Below the pieces are notes generated by a model, which was not told where the DNA came from, made no database searches, and saw nothing but the letters and a program-made list of their open reading frames with translations. The position numbers and the translations under genes were made by a program. Source: an uncultured Desulfobacter sp. (GTDB lineage: Bacteria > Desulfobacterota > Desulfobacteria > Desulfobacterales > Desulfobacteraceae). Taken from it: a stretch of DNA of 64,000 nucleotides. Below, in pieces: positions 46,401 to 56,190 of this stretch (its first letter is position 1; each line of letters begins with the position of its first letter). The DNA lies in NCBI RefSeq assembly GCF_963677125.1, contig NZ_OY781882.1, positions 3,542,501 to 3,606,500 of the forward strand, read 5' to 3'.

Positions 46401-46972
46401 AGAAACCGGCAAAAAAGGCGATATAAAGTTCGCCAAAATCGCCAAAAATAGTCGTAATTCATTTATATCATAAGCATCATAACAGCTTTAAATAATATCG
46501 GATTATACCTGTTTAGTGCGCTGCCAGACTATATTGGTACAAGAGTTGCGAAAGCAATAATACCAACAAGTTCTAACGGCAGCCAATTCACCTTAATATA
46601 AGTAGGTTATACGCCCGCAATAAGCAAGAAAGGCTAACATGTTAAAGAGCTTAGAAATAAATTCATTGTATCGGGTTACTCATTTAAATCCATCAGCGAG
46701 TTCCGATTGTTTGCCCCCTCGTCGAAAGATTTTATTTGAGAAACGCGTTCAGATTTTGAATAAAAATCTTGAATACCCCGGCTTGTGGAATATCAAACGC
46801 AAACCGGTTCCCCGTGCAAATGGCCCGCCTGTCGACAGGCTGTCAAATTATAGTTCATTTTTGCTTTGTCCTCATCTCCTATCACGGATGATCAGGCAAT
46901 CGGCAAAAAAGTCAATTAAATACGATCATTTTATCTTTAACTAAGCATCGTTTAACCAATGAGGAGGTTGAA
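46401..46972. other. Long intergenic stretch before the metalloprotease
   Basis: These 572 AT-rich bases contain no gene I can support. A 101-codon plus-strand frame (46639-46944) has a passable GAAAGG site, but its protein has no recognisable features and part of it covers a perfect 14-bp palindrome, GCCTGTCGACAGGC (46827-46840). The promoter of the metalloprotease is expected near the right end. Confidence 0.4.
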
Positions 46973-48211
46973 ATGAATTACACGACAAAATTGGCCGGTG
47001 TACTGGCCGCCATGCTAATGTTAGCAATCGCTATGTCCCCGATACATAGCCTAGCTCAGGATCTGCGAGGCGATACGCCTTATCTTGTATTAAAAGCCGA
47101 CAAGGTTCAACTACAGATTGATGGAAAAATGGCCAAAGACAATCCGACATTGAATACAGAACTAGTGTACCGTTTAGATTACAGTAATTCTGGAATGGAA
47201 GCAGAACTAATGTCTTTTGGTTTTGTCACCAAAGGGTTTAAATCAAAAGTAGGGCATACCGGTAATATTTCGGTTCGATTCATCCCTGAGCGTACCAAAA
47301 CCAGTTATAATCAAAAACTAAATCAAATCATGACCAAGTTCGAAGCAGAAATTCATTATCCGTTGATTGATAAAATTGTGGGATTTCAGGAACCCGATGA
47401 AAACAAGGTAGAACAGGATAATTTCCGTCCTTTTACGGAAACAGCTTCCGGGGTTATCGTGTGCAGTTTGGACAGGCAGCCGAACCTTAGAAATAAAGAG
47501 AAACAAGGGTTGCGGTCAACGATTGATATGACAACGAAAATCGAAGACAGAGTTGTCGGTGCAATTGAGTACGTTGAACTCAATAAAGCCGAATTGGTTG
47601 GCACTATCGTCTGGCCATTGTATTTTCGAAAAACCATAAATGTGCAACCTGTTTTTGTCGGATACACGCCGGATACCGGTTGCAGTCTCGGCGGCAGTGG
47701 GGTAAGCACAGGCGGAAGCTGGGAAACTGCCAAAGAATATGCCTTTGATATCTGGTACAGATGCTGTCTGCGCCTGAGATTTCTTCCGCCGGTATATGTA
47801 TCCAACGATGACTGGAGAATTCTTTCCCCCACTGAAGCCGGGGCGCTCAGAGCTTCCTATGATGATCCTAATGCCATTGAGATCTTCTTTACCGAGAACT
47901 TCGATCCCATCGGAAAGTGGGGTGGCGGCGCTACATGGGGATCCGGCACGGCCAATGCACAGATCGTTACCTGTGATGCCAATCTGCCAATCAATTTGTA
48001 CAATGTGGCACATGAACTTGGCCATGGTCTAGGCCTGAAGCATCCAAGCCAGTGGCCTTATAACACTACGCCCGGCTCACTGATGGAACCCAGCGGCTTC
48101 TGCTTGGATAATCCGGAACTGATGAGTCAGAAAAATTGTGATAATATTTCCAATCCCTTGATTTACTGGAGCCTGTCGATCTCTAATTGCTCACAGACCC
48201 CAAACATGTAA
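46973..48211 (+). CDS. Secreted metzincin-type metalloprotease
   Basis: The 412 residues begin with a signal peptide (cut near SLAQD) and end with a zinc protease active site HELGHGLGLKH: His347, Glu348, His351, His357. This is followed by a Met-turn SLMEPSG (Met371), so it belongs to the metzincins, matrixin-like. The first 200 residues are beta-rich with no domain I recognise and could be a propeptide or binding domain. A very good AGGAGGTTGAA site precedes the ATG. It is a single gene with a shared terminator downstream. Confidence 0.85.
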   Translation: MNYTTKLAGVLAAMLMLAIAMSPIHSLAQDLRGDTPYLVLKADKVQLQIDGKMAKDNPTLNTELVYRLDYSNSGMEAELMSFGFVTKGFKSKVGHTGNISVRFIPERTKTSYNQKLNQIMTKFEAEIHYPLIDKIVGFQEPDENKVEQDNFRPFTETASGVIVCSLDRQPNLRNKEKQGLRSTIDMTTKIEDRVVGAIEYVELNKAELVGTIVWPLYFRKTINVQPVFVGYTPDTGCSLGGSGVSTGGSWETAKEYAFDIWYRCCLRLRFLPPVYVSNDDWRILSPTEAGALRASYDDPNAIEIFFTENFDPIGKWGGGATWGSGTANAQIVTCDANLPINLYNVAHELGHGLGLKHPSQWPYNTTPGSLMEPSGFCLDNPELMSQKNCDNISNPLIYWSLSISNCSQTPNM

Positions 48212-48347
48212 ATCCATTGCCATTGATGAGGACGGACGGCCGTCTGAATGGGAAAGTTCCCACATGGGAACCATTGAAAACAGTTCTGATTTGAATAATA
48301 CAATACCCGCAATCAGATCAAATTGAATATTTTCTGCTGAAATGGCA

Positions 48348-48381
48348 ACAAAGGCAGGCCCGAAACCGGGTCTGCCTTTGT
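48348..48381. terminator. Bidirectional rho-independent terminator
   Basis: ACAAAGGCAG pairs with CTGCCTTTGT, extended by CCCG/CGGG across one mismatch, around a short loop; a TTTTATT tail follows on the plus strand. It lies between convergent genes (metalloprotease plus, nucleotidase minus). Confidence 0.8.
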
Positions 48382-48399
48382 TTTATTCATAATCAATAA

Positions 48400-51300
48400 T
48401 TATTTTCGTCTGATGTTTACCAGACCGATACCAGACAGGAGCAGGGTGCTTAGAACAAGTCCGTACATTCCCACGGCAGGCACTGGTTTTACCGTAAGTG
48501 TGGTAAATGACCATACCGGGGACGGGACAGAATCAATCCCGTCATCGACCACTGCATACCAGGTATATGTGGTATTTTCGGAAAGCCCGTCCCAGACAAG
48601 GGACGCTGTTTCTCCGGAGGGTACATCTTCAACCGTACCGATTAAATTGCCATTTCCATCATAAAAAGAGACATCCACAGCACTTACGTCCGAATCAGAC
48701 ACGGTGACGCTTAATGTCGGGTTCAATTCGACATCTGTCTGTCCGTCTGAAATACCGGGGTCAGAGGGTGCTTCCGGGGAATTATTGAACAAGACTTTAG
48801 CATCTGCCCGGATCGGTGCATCTTCAACATTGCCGTCATTGTCCGTTGAAACGGTATAAAATTCATAATACCCCTGTCCTTCGGGGTAGAAGAATGAGTG
48901 GTTCCAGCTGTCACCGGCGGTGGTATCCGTTCCGATTGACGTCCACGCGCCCCAGGTTAGTCCGTCCAAACCATAACGGTAGAAAAATTCAACCTGGGTA
49001 ACTTCCCCGGTCGAGCCGCTTCCGGCACCGAATGTCTGGCCGGAGTTCACACTACCGAACGAATCCGCAGCAGCACCTTGCCATGTAAATTCTTCATATG
49101 TCGTGCCGGTTCCGGATAGTTGAAGGGAATACCCGACTGGAGTGGCGTAGGTTTCGGATACCCCGATGTCGGTACTGACCATCCCCTCCGCCGGTCCGTC
49201 AGCAGCGGTAAAACTCCCCTCGTAGCTGAGAAACTGAATCACGGAACCGCTGCCATCCACCAAAGCAATACCGTCAGGCGCACCGTTCTGGATACCGGCC
49301 TGAGAAAAACCGAGGGTGCCGTATCCACTGCCTGCATCGATGATCGTACCCGAAAGCGCGATGGTACCGTAACTCGCACCGCCGTTGCCGTTATAAAGTT
49401 CAATACTCCAACCGGTCAAATTGGTGCCGGCTGGACCGGCAATTTCGATCGCCTCTCCGGTATCGGTACTTGCGTTATCGTAATGGATTTCATTAATGAA
49501 AACGGTAGTCGTTCCGCTGCCCGACGAACCGGACTGAACATCACTGGCCGTGGCATTCAAAGAGATCGACGTTCCAGACTGTTCGTATGGCGCAATGGCA
49601 TCCACCGCTGAAGTGGAAGGATATCCGGTCACCGGAATGGTGGAGGCCAATATAGCAGTGTTGCATCTAAAACGGCGGCCGTCGTCCCCTTCATAGGTAT
49701 TGACACCGGTCAGTTCAAGAATATCACCGATATTGCCCGGCAATGTCTTTGTATAATAACCGTCCTCCTGGTAGACGGTAATTTCCTGGCCGGATGAATC
49801 CGTAACCTGGGAATCCCCTGTCTTTTCAGCATAGAATTTCACATAGTGGCTTTCATGATCTTCATCCCAGAAAGAGGCGATGCCGGTATGATACTCGGCC
49901 CGGGCCAGGGTCTCGTCGTTACCATAAACAACGAATTGCTGATCCGCCCCGTAGATGCCCTCCTGGTCAATGAATTCCGGGGTGCCGTCATAAAAACCAC
50001 CCTCACCCCAGACCTCTATAATGTCACCGGTCTTCAGCAGGCCGTCCGGGAAACCCAGATGGCTGCGGTACAGCATAATCTCTGAAAACCTGTGTTCCAT
50101 GTTGATGGACCCGTCTGTGTTGACCAGTTCGGAAAGACCGTAACCGGTGCGCCGGGCCAGGGTTTGGGGCATGGCTTCGATTAACCGGATAAATGCATCC
50201 TCATGATAGGGCTGATTTTCACTGTCGGCAATCATAGTGACCACTGCTTTAAATCCGCCGGCAAACTCGGTATTCAAATCATAGCGCGGCGTAATACCGT
50301 TCGGATACATGGGATTATTCGGTGTATTGTATTGAGCGGTAAAATCAACCACGCCCTCCCGGATCGAATAACTCATATCTTCCGGTGTTGTATCGGAAAG
50401 CGTATTCTCCGGGTGTTCGTACATGTACTCGCTGATGGCAACATTGTAGGTACCGGTCAGATTGATGGCGCTTCCCTGGTAGGTAATAGCGGTGATCAAG
50501 CCGTCCTGGGCAGTTACCAGCCAGCCATCAGAGATTGAGGTGCCCACATAGTCCTCCTGGATCCAGTCCCAGATCTCCTGGCCGGTCATTTCCACCCGGA
50601 CCATATTGTCATCGGACCAGGGATAGGCCTCGTAGATCTCGATATAGGTGATCTCTCCGGCGGCCACGTCTCTGCGGATACCGCCGCCGGACTGCATGGC
50701 CAATTCAACCGGCAGGCCGAGCCGGCTTGCTTTCCAAACCATTGAATCGCAGATCCAGGCGCCTGCTGCGTTGGTGGCGGCCCAGGGATATTCGCTAACT
50801 GTCCACCATTTGTCCTTATCCAGGGTAAGATCCACGGCCGAATAGCCGATCACATCGTAAATGCCGTGGGCCGGAGCCGGAGCCTGGCCATTGTATTCGG
50901 TGATCAGCCCGGCGATCAGGGATTCCATATCTGAATCAGGCACAATCTCACTGTTGCGGATCACATGTTTCTGTGCCTGGACGTATTTACCGGCACCCGT
51001 GACTTCCAGCTCCCCGATATACTGCATGTATGATGCCGCTTCTGCCACCAGTGTCTTGCCGTTCATATTGCTCGGCTGCCAGACCCGTTCTGTCCAGGTG
51101 TGCCAGTGGCCGGAAATCACCACTTCAGGGGGTAACACCCCGCCGGCGTCGGCAATCAGTGCATCATCGCCTGCAGTCACCCTGCTCTGGCCCACATGGG
51201 AAAGAAGAATGACGACATCGCAGCCTTCGGTGGTTCTCAGATACGAAACTTTGTCTTTGATGTCGATGGTATCGGCATCAGAATCTTCCCAGACACATTT

Positions 51301-52446
51301 TTTAACTTCCACAACACCGACCAGGTCGTCCCCGAGAAAGGAAGAGGAATCGGTGGTATAGCCAAGAATCCCCACCTTGGTGCCGTTGACCGTTACCGTG
51401 ACATATTCAGGGAAATACGGATTCCCGGTAGCCACATCATAAATATTCATGGAGATGGCCGGAAAATCAGCGTTGTTTTTCATATTGTTGAGCATCTGGG
51501 CGGAGTTCACGTCATGATTGCCCACAACCACGGCATCAATCCCCCGGCCACCCAGCAGCTTGAGTTTGCTATCCAGTTCGTTATAAAAATCGATCATGCC
51601 GCCGTTTCCCCGAAGGTCTCCAAGCGGGTTGCCCTCGGAGATGTCGCCCGCGTCCATAATCAAGGAATCCGGATTGGCAGATTTGAGCTCGAGCAACTTG
51701 GTGGTAAAATAGGATGCCCCGCCAACCCATTCCATCCCCACGGTGTCCTCCGTGTCCGGCACATCAAACTCATGGGGTAGAAGACGGGAGTGCATGTCGT
51801 TCATGTGAAAAATTTTAAACCCGCCTGTGGTGGGCCAGGCTCCGGTGTAATCAATACGAAGCCGGGGGGCGAGTGAAGAACCATACTCCTTGCCGTCAAA
51901 GGCATACGTCCGATAGGGGTCCTGCCCCTCGACAGACGCCTTGACGACAAGACTGATGACCATGTCGCCATTGTCATTCACCTCGGTCTGAACAAAGCCC
52001 GTAACATCCCATTCCACCCAGTAATCCTGGGTATTGGCCGTCATCTCCCGGCTGTCAAGCGCTGCCGCCTCATAAGACGGCTGGGTGTTCCAGGTAATTC
52101 CGGTTTCGGCCCATGAGTCGTCGGTACTGCCATGGACATTGGCGGTCATGTCGTCTTCCGTGTCGGATTTCCAGCACCACATGCGCAACTTAGCAGAATT
52201 AATGGTGGCACCGGCCGGGATCTGGCCGGTCAGGTCAAACTTGACCCAGGTCCTTTCGTTCTTGTAATACCCGCCTGAAGCGCTGGCGACATACATGGCA
52301 GTCTGGCTGCCGTAATTGCTGGTGGGGTATCCTTCCACGACCTGACTGTCCGCAGCCGACCCGATATCGACCACCCCTGCAAATACCTGACCTGCCGAAG
52401 CAATAAAGAACAAGAAACAAAAAAGCGGGAGTAGCTTAGTTTTCAT
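48400..52446 (-). CDS. Giant secreted 5'-nucleotidase-like protein with DNRLRE, lamin-tail-like and fibronectin domains and a sorting tail
   Basis: I start at the ATG at 52446 because GAAGGGAAC precedes it; this gives 1348 residues. Order: signal peptide; DNRLRE/CBM96-like domain (about 25-200); metallophosphoesterase (IFHMNDMHSR, DAGDISEGN, VVGNHDVN, GHWHTW); 5'-nucleotidase C-terminal domain (about 510-740, MQSGGGIRRD); a lamin-tail-like domain around FINEIHYDNASTD; a fibronectin-III-like domain. The C-terminus has VPAVGMYG, a hydrophobic helix and RRK. That tripartite tail resembles PEP-CTERM/IPTL-CTERM sorting signals. It probably frees phosphate from extracellular nucleotides at the surface. 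Confidence 0.9.
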   Translation of the reverse strand: MKTKLLPLFCFLFFIASAGQVFAGVVDIGSAADSQVVEGYPTSNYGSQTAMYVASASGGYYKNERTWVKFDLTGQIPAGATINSAKLRMWCWKSDTEDDMTANVHGSTDDSWAETGITWNTQPSYEAAALDSREMTANTQDYWVEWDVTGFVQTEVNDNGDMVISLVVKASVEGQDPYRTYAFDGKEYGSSLAPRLRIDYTGAWPTTGGFKIFHMNDMHSRLLPHEFDVPDTEDTVGMEWVGGASYFTTKLLELKSANPDSLIMDAGDISEGNPLGDLRGNGGMIDFYNELDSKLKLLGGRGIDAVVVGNHDVNSAQMLNNMKNNADFPAISMNIYDVATGNPYFPEYVTVTVNGTKVGILGYTTDSSSFLGDDLVGVVEVKKCVWEDSDADTIDIKDKVSYLRTTEGCDVVILLSHVGQSRVTAGDDALIADAGGVLPPEVVISGHWHTWTERVWQPSNMNGKTLVAEAASYMQYIGELEVTGAGKYVQAQKHVIRNSEIVPDSDMESLIAGLITEYNGQAPAPAHGIYDVIGYSAVDLTLDKDKWWTVSEYPWAATNAAGAWICDSMVWKASRLGLPVELAMQSGGGIRRDVAAGEITYIEIYEAYPWSDDNMVRVEMTGQEIWDWIQEDYVGTSISDGWLVTAQDGLITAITYQGSAINLTGTYNVAISEYMYEHPENTLSDTTPEDMSYSIREGVVDFTAQYNTPNNPMYPNGITPRYDLNTEFAGGFKAVVTMIADSENQPYHEDAFIRLIEAMPQTLARRTGYGLSELVNTDGSINMEHRFSEIMLYRSHLGFPDGLLKTGDIIEVWGEGGFYDGTPEFIDQEGIYGADQQFVVYGNDETLARAEYHTGIASFWDEDHESHYVKFYAEKTGDSQVTDSSGQEITVYQEDGYYTKTLPGNIGDILELTGVNTYEGDDGRRFRCNTAILASTIPVTGYPSTSAVDAIAPYEQSGTSISLNATASDVQSGSSGSGTTTVFINEIHYDNASTDTGEAIEIAGPAGTNLTGWSIELYNGNGGASYGTIALSGTIIDAGSGYGTLGFSQAGIQNGAPDGIALVDGSGSVIQFLSYEGSFTAADGPAEGMVSTDIGVSETYATPVGYSLQLSGTGTTYEEFTWQGAAADSFGSVNSGQTFGAGSGSTGEVTQVEFFYRYGLDGLTWGAWTSIGTDTTAGDSWNHSFFYPEGQGYYEFYTVSTDNDGNVEDAPIRADAKVLFNNSPEAPSDPGISDGQTDVELNPTLSVTVSDSDVSAVDVSFYDGNGNLIGTVEDVPSGETASLVWDGLSENTTYTWYAVVDDGIDSVPSPVWSFTTLTVKPVPAVGMYGLVLSTLLLSGIGLVNIRRK

Positions 52447-52464
52447 AATAAGTTCCCTTCTCAA

Positions 52465-52508
52465 TAAAAAAAGGGACAGAGGGCGTTTTTAACCTCCCCA
52501 CTGTCCCT
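52465..52508 (-). terminator. Rho-independent terminator of the PEP-CTERM gene
   Basis: AGGGACAG (52472-52479) pairs with CTGTCCCT (52501-52508), and seven T follow on the minus strand. It lies between the PEP-CTERM gene and the nucleotidase gene, so these are separate transcripts. Confidence 0.8.
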
Positions 52509-52530
52509 GAATATTTAATAATAATTGTGC

Positions 52531-53172
52531 TTAAGAGATCTTTCTTTTGATGCCGGCCAGTCCGATAAGGCCGCATCCCAGAAGGATTAGCGCGTTGGGT
52601 ACAGGCACCGTTGAAGCGGTTGCCGGAGTAAGAATCGTTGCTGTGTCCGGTGCGGCGATGGTCAGATCGTCAATCCAGATGATATCACCGGCACTAGAGT
52701 AGGTTCTGGCTTCGATGATCAAGCCGTCCCGGGTATCTCCAGAGGAATCAAAGGTCCAAGTATACTCCAAATAGCTCCACCCACTGCCGTCGCTGTAAGT
52801 GTAATTTCCGCTTGCGCTGCCGACATAGCTGTCAACATCTGTTTCGCCGTCGGTATAATGTCCCCAGATACGACCTGAAGGAGCACCATCCGATGTGGTA
52901 TCATATACCCAGAAACCTGCCGTAACCACGTCACCGTCGGTGAGGCCATTTATCCAGCCTACAAACGCTTGGGGAGTACCGGATTCAGCTCCATCAATCA
53001 ATTCCAGAGCGGCATCACCACTATGAACAACATCCTCTTGGTTTGTGGCAGTGATATCACTATAACTACCTAAGATAGTACCACCGTCTTCCCAGCCGTA
53101 ACTAACCTCGTATGCCTGGGCACTGCCTGCCATCAAAATCATTGCTGCCAATACTAAAAATAACCGTTTCAC
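52531..53172 (-). CDS. PEP-CTERM/VPLPA-type sorted exoprotein under a GEMM riboswitch
   Basis: Start is the GTG at 53172: AAGGAGAAGAAA stands immediately before it and the next residues KRLFLVLAAMILMAGSAQA form a signal peptide; the upstream ATG has no site. The protein (213 residues) has a beta-sandwich body with WINGLTDGDVVTAGFWVYD and IIWIDDLTI, as in carbohydrate-binding or discoidin-like modules. The C-terminal tail VPVPNALILLGCGLIGLAGIKRK is a sorting signal for an exosortase. No exosortase gene is in the window. A cyclic-di-GMP class I riboswitch lies 47 bases upstream, so expression should depend on this messenger. Confidence 0.85.
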   Translation of the reverse strand: MKRLFLVLAAMILMAGSAQAYEVSYGWEDGGTILGSYSDITATNQEDVVHSGDAALELIDGAESGTPQAFVGWINGLTDGDVVTAGFWVYDTTSDGAPSGRIWGHYTDGETDVDSYVGSASGNYTYSDGSGWSYLEYTWTFDSSGDTRDGLIIEARTYSSAGDIIWIDDLTIAAPDTATILTPATASTVPVPNALILLGCGLIGLAGIKRKIS

Positions 53173-53218
53173 TTTCTTCTCCTTAAAAATCAACAATCAA
53201 GTTCAAATGATCTGGTCC

Positions 53219-53313
53219 CAGGCAGCCGGCTGTCTTAAAGGTTCGAGCGGGAACTCTCCGTTTAAGACCCTAAAGCTTTCCGTCCCCCGGTCACCCGAAG
53301 TTTGGCTTTATAC
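53219..53313 (-). promoter_or_regulatory. GEMM (cyclic-di-GMP class I) riboswitch
   Basis: On the minus strand the leader has GCCAAAC, a 6-bp hairpin capped by a GUGA tetraloop, then GGACGGAAAGC (consensus GACGCAAAGC). A second hairpin with perfect 8-bp arms GUCUUAAA/UUUAAGAC follows, and then ACAGCCGGCUGCC. These are the defining parts of the GEMM-I motif, including the tetraloop and the AGCCGGGCUGCC-like 3' strand. No terminator follows before the GTG start, so control may be at translation. By my alignment the ligand-discriminating base (G20 in the V. cholerae Vc2 RNA) is G, favouring cyclic-di-GMP over cGAMP; this is tentative. Confidence 0.85.
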
Positions 53314-53601
53314 TGAAGACTTGTAAGTGGGTATCATTTTTATGTGAGGCAAAAATGATCTGAAAATTAAAGATTTTTAAAAAAAAATTAAAACGCTACG
53401 GGCTCTTATGCCCACGCCTAATCAACTTCACATTTTAGATTAATCAACCAAACATATTAAAATCATATCTAATGGGCTGTCTTTTTGATGTCAGGTTTTT
53501 ATCACTTGAGTTAACCGGAAGGGGATTTTAGTTGGCTATGATAAATATTGAATGATTTTAAACGGATATATTTTTTCAAAACAACTAAAACCTTTATATA
53601 A

Positions 53602-53685
53602 ACGGTCACGGACCGTCCTTGGTCTTTGACCGTGGTTCGGCCCACAACGAATATTGAAACATCTCTGTGACTTACAGAGAGTTTC
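53602..53685 (+). ncRNA. Conserved structured element A, leader of the PrsT-like gene
   Basis: The element has a 6-bp hairpin ACGGTC-ACG-GACCGT, shared blocks CCGTCCTTGGTCT and TCGGCCCACAAC, and a long hairpin GAAAC-A-TCTCTGT / ACAGAGA-GTTTC followed by TTATAAA. A partner element at 62734-62821 has the same order with compensating changes in both stems. It lies 44 bases before the PrsT-like start codon. The remaining part of the gap (53314-53601) is AT-rich with nothing I can name. Confidence 0.5.
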
Positions 53686-53729
53686 TTATAAAAAAGCCGT
53701 AACTATGTAACAAAAGAAAGGACGAAGGT

Positions 53730-56144
53730 ATGAACAAACAAACGTTTCCAATTTTTATTGTTCTTGTTTTGATTTCATTCCTGGTTGCCGGGTGCGGCAG
53801 CCCGGATGAGAAAAAGGCGGCCTTTCTCAATAAGGGTAAAGCCTTGATGGAGAAAAAGGAATACGTAAATGCGGAGCTGGAGTTTAAAAATGCCGTTCAG
53901 ATTGACCCTGAATATGCAGAGGCCTTTTTAATGCTCGGTCAAATTGAAATTAAAAAAAAGAATTATAAACGGGCCTACCAGATGTTCGAAAAAACCTTAC
54001 GGTTTGATCCTTCCAATCTCCAGGCCGAGGTCGAACTCGGTCGCCTTCTGATCGGAGCCAGGGAGATTCTCAAAGCTGAAGAACACGCGGTTCATGTCCT
54101 TGAAAAAGATCCCAAACACGTGGATGCAAGATTATTGATGGCCTCTGTTCATTTTGTCAACAAAGAATATGACAAGGGCAAAGCCATTTTGTCCGGCATG
54201 CTGGCCGAAAACCTTACCCGCCCCGAGATATTTATGATGATGGCTTCCCTGTCTGCAAAGGATAAAGACTGGACCGGGGCAAAAACGTTTCTTGCGCAGG
54301 GCCTGAAGGAAAACCCGAAGAGTATTCCTATCCTGATCAGGCTTTACAAGGCTGCTGTCAGAGATAAACAATTTGATACGGCAGAAGGGTTTCTTGAAAA
54401 AGTCATCGATCTTGAGCCGGATCAAATAACTCATAAACTGGCTTTGGCCCAGCTTTATTTGATTCAAAAAGATGAACAGAAGGCGGAATCCTATCTCAAC
54501 AGTGTGGCTGATGCCTCTGATGCCCAAGACACGATTGTGATGCCGATTGTTAATTTCTGGATGGGAGCAAAACTGCCGGAAAAAGCAGAACCCCTGCTTA
54601 AAAAGGCCATTGCCGGGAGCCCGGAAAATTTTGATTTCCGGCTTTTTCTGGCACAAATTTATTCCAAAACAGGGCGGTTGGATGAATCGGAACAGGTTTT
54701 AAGGACAAACCTGGAAGTCAGCAAAGACCCCGGCCATCCGGGAATTGTCAGGACCAAAGTGGCTCTGGCTAAACTGATGCTGGCAAACTCTCTGCCGGAT
54801 GATGCTGAAAAGCTAGTGGATGAAGTCCTGGAAGAAGATCCAAAAAACACCGAGGCCCACGGTATTAAAGGCGGCTTTTACCTGAACAGAAGAGACGGAC
54901 TCAATGCCATATCCGAATTCAGGGTAGTTGTGGCGGACAAACCGGATCTTGTTCAGGGACATTTAAACCTGGCACTGGCACATATCATAAATAAAGAACC
55001 CATACTGGCACTGGATGTTCTTGAAAAAGGCCTTAAAGAAAACCCGAAATCCGATAAAATTCTCATGGCCCTGGCCCAGATGAAGATGGTGGAAAAGGAT
55101 ACGGTAAAAGGAGAGAAATATCTTAAAAAACTCGTAGATCTGGCACCGGACGACATCAATTCTCTCATCAGCCTGGGGGATTTTTATACCGGTTCCAAGC
55201 AATACGACAAAGCACTGGAGCAATATGAACATATCAAAACCGTTCACAAAGATTCACCAGCCGGATATATCAAGACAGCCAATGTTTATCTAAAACTCAA
55301 TGAAGATGAAAAAGCGCTTTTGGAACTAAAGACCGGGTATGAAAAATTCCCGGACTCGGCCATGCTGATCTCCCAGCTCTCCCAGTTGTATTTAAAAAAT
55401 AAAAATGTGACTGCCGCCATCGCTTTATGTGAAAAGCGGCTTGAGGAAAACCCGGAAGAAGCCTTTAGCTGGAACCTTCTGGCCGGCATTTATTTTGTAA
55501 CTAAAAAGTATGATAAAGCAGAAACAAATTTTGAAAAGGCTATTGAAATCTCTCCTGAATGGCAGAAACCATACGAAAATCTGGCACAACTTTACCTGGT
55601 CCAGGGAAAAAAAGAGAGTGCTATTAAAAAACTTGAATCTGCGATCGAACAAAATGAAAAAAATAAGAAAGCCTGGATACTTTTGGGCATGATCTATAAA
55701 AGAGATAAAAATTACGAGGCTGCCGCAAAAATTTTCAAACAGGCCTTTGATGCCATCCCCTCTATGTGGGCTGCGGCCAATGATTATGCCTACATCACAT
55801 CCGAATATCTGGCTGACCGCACGGAGGATCTTACCGAGGCCATGGAATATGCCCAAAAAGCGGTGAGCCTCAATGGTAATGCAGGGCCGGCAAGGGATAC
55901 CCTTGGATGGATTTATTATAAAATGGGGAATCTCGAACTGGCGCTTGATGAACTGAAAATGGCCCTTGAGCAAAGGCCGGATCACCATATTGTTAATTAT
56001 CACATGGGCATGGTGCTGGAAAAACAGGGACGGCATCAGGAGGCTGCAACCCACCTTGAATCTGCATTGGCCAAAAATCAAAACTTTCCCGGTGCGAATG
56101 ATGCCAGAAAAATCGTAAAGCAGTATGAAGAAGTGCTGAATTAA
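53730..56144 (+). CDS. TPR-repeat lipoprotein, PrsT-like (PEP-CTERM/exosortase-associated)
   Basis: The 804-residue protein has a lipoprotein signal peptide with lipobox LVAGC (Cys22), then tetratricopeptide repeats along the whole length, for example AELEFKNAVQIDPEYAEAFLMLGQIEIKKKNY. The size, lipobox and repeat-only make-up match PrsT, a protein found with XrtA exosortase and exopolysaccharide genes, where it is thought to help polysaccharide or protein export. A GAAAGGACGAAGG site precedes the start. It is the first gene of a run with the Wzz-like and CpsD-like genes. The exosortase and glycosyltransferases usually present are not in this window. Confidence 0.85.
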   Translation: MNKQTFPIFIVLVLISFLVAGCGSPDEKKAAFLNKGKALMEKKEYVNAELEFKNAVQIDPEYAEAFLMLGQIEIKKKNYKRAYQMFEKTLRFDPSNLQAEVELGRLLIGAREILKAEEHAVHVLEKDPKHVDARLLMASVHFVNKEYDKGKAILSGMLAENLTRPEIFMMMASLSAKDKDWTGAKTFLAQGLKENPKSIPILIRLYKAAVRDKQFDTAEGFLEKVIDLEPDQITHKLALAQLYLIQKDEQKAESYLNSVADASDAQDTIVMPIVNFWMGAKLPEKAEPLLKKAIAGSPENFDFRLFLAQIYSKTGRLDESEQVLRTNLEVSKDPGHPGIVRTKVALAKLMLANSLPDDAEKLVDEVLEEDPKNTEAHGIKGGFYLNRRDGLNAISEFRVVVADKPDLVQGHLNLALAHIINKEPILALDVLEKGLKENPKSDKILMALAQMKMVEKDTVKGEKYLKKLVDLAPDDINSLISLGDFYTGSKQYDKALEQYEHIKTVHKDSPAGYIKTANVYLKLNEDEKALLELKTGYEKFPDSAMLISQLSQLYLKNKNVTAAIALCEKRLEENPEEAFSWNLLAGIYFVTKKYDKAETNFEKAIEISPEWQKPYENLAQLYLVQGKKESAIKKLESAIEQNEKNKKAWILLGMIYKRDKNYEAAAKIFKQAFDAIPSMWAAANDYAYITSEYLADRTEDLTEAMEYAQKAVSLNGNAGPARDTLGWIYYKMGNLELALDELKMALEQRPDHHIVNYHMGMVLEKQGRHQEAATHLESALAKNQNFPGANDARKIVKQYEEVLN

Positions 56145-56190
56145 TATGATCTCACTCGTAAAAGCGAATTTAATTGACCAAGGAGCATAA

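Noticed and set aside
46639..46944. 101-codon frame before the metalloprotease
   Set aside because: It has no recognisable domain or signal peptide and runs across a DNA palindrome; the ribosome site alone is not enough.
53500..53560. GG-N10-GC match (GGATTTTAGTTGGC) as a sigma-54 promoter of the PrsT-like gene
   Set aside because: The -12 box is TGGC rather than TTGC and the -24 box is poor; the match is within chance.
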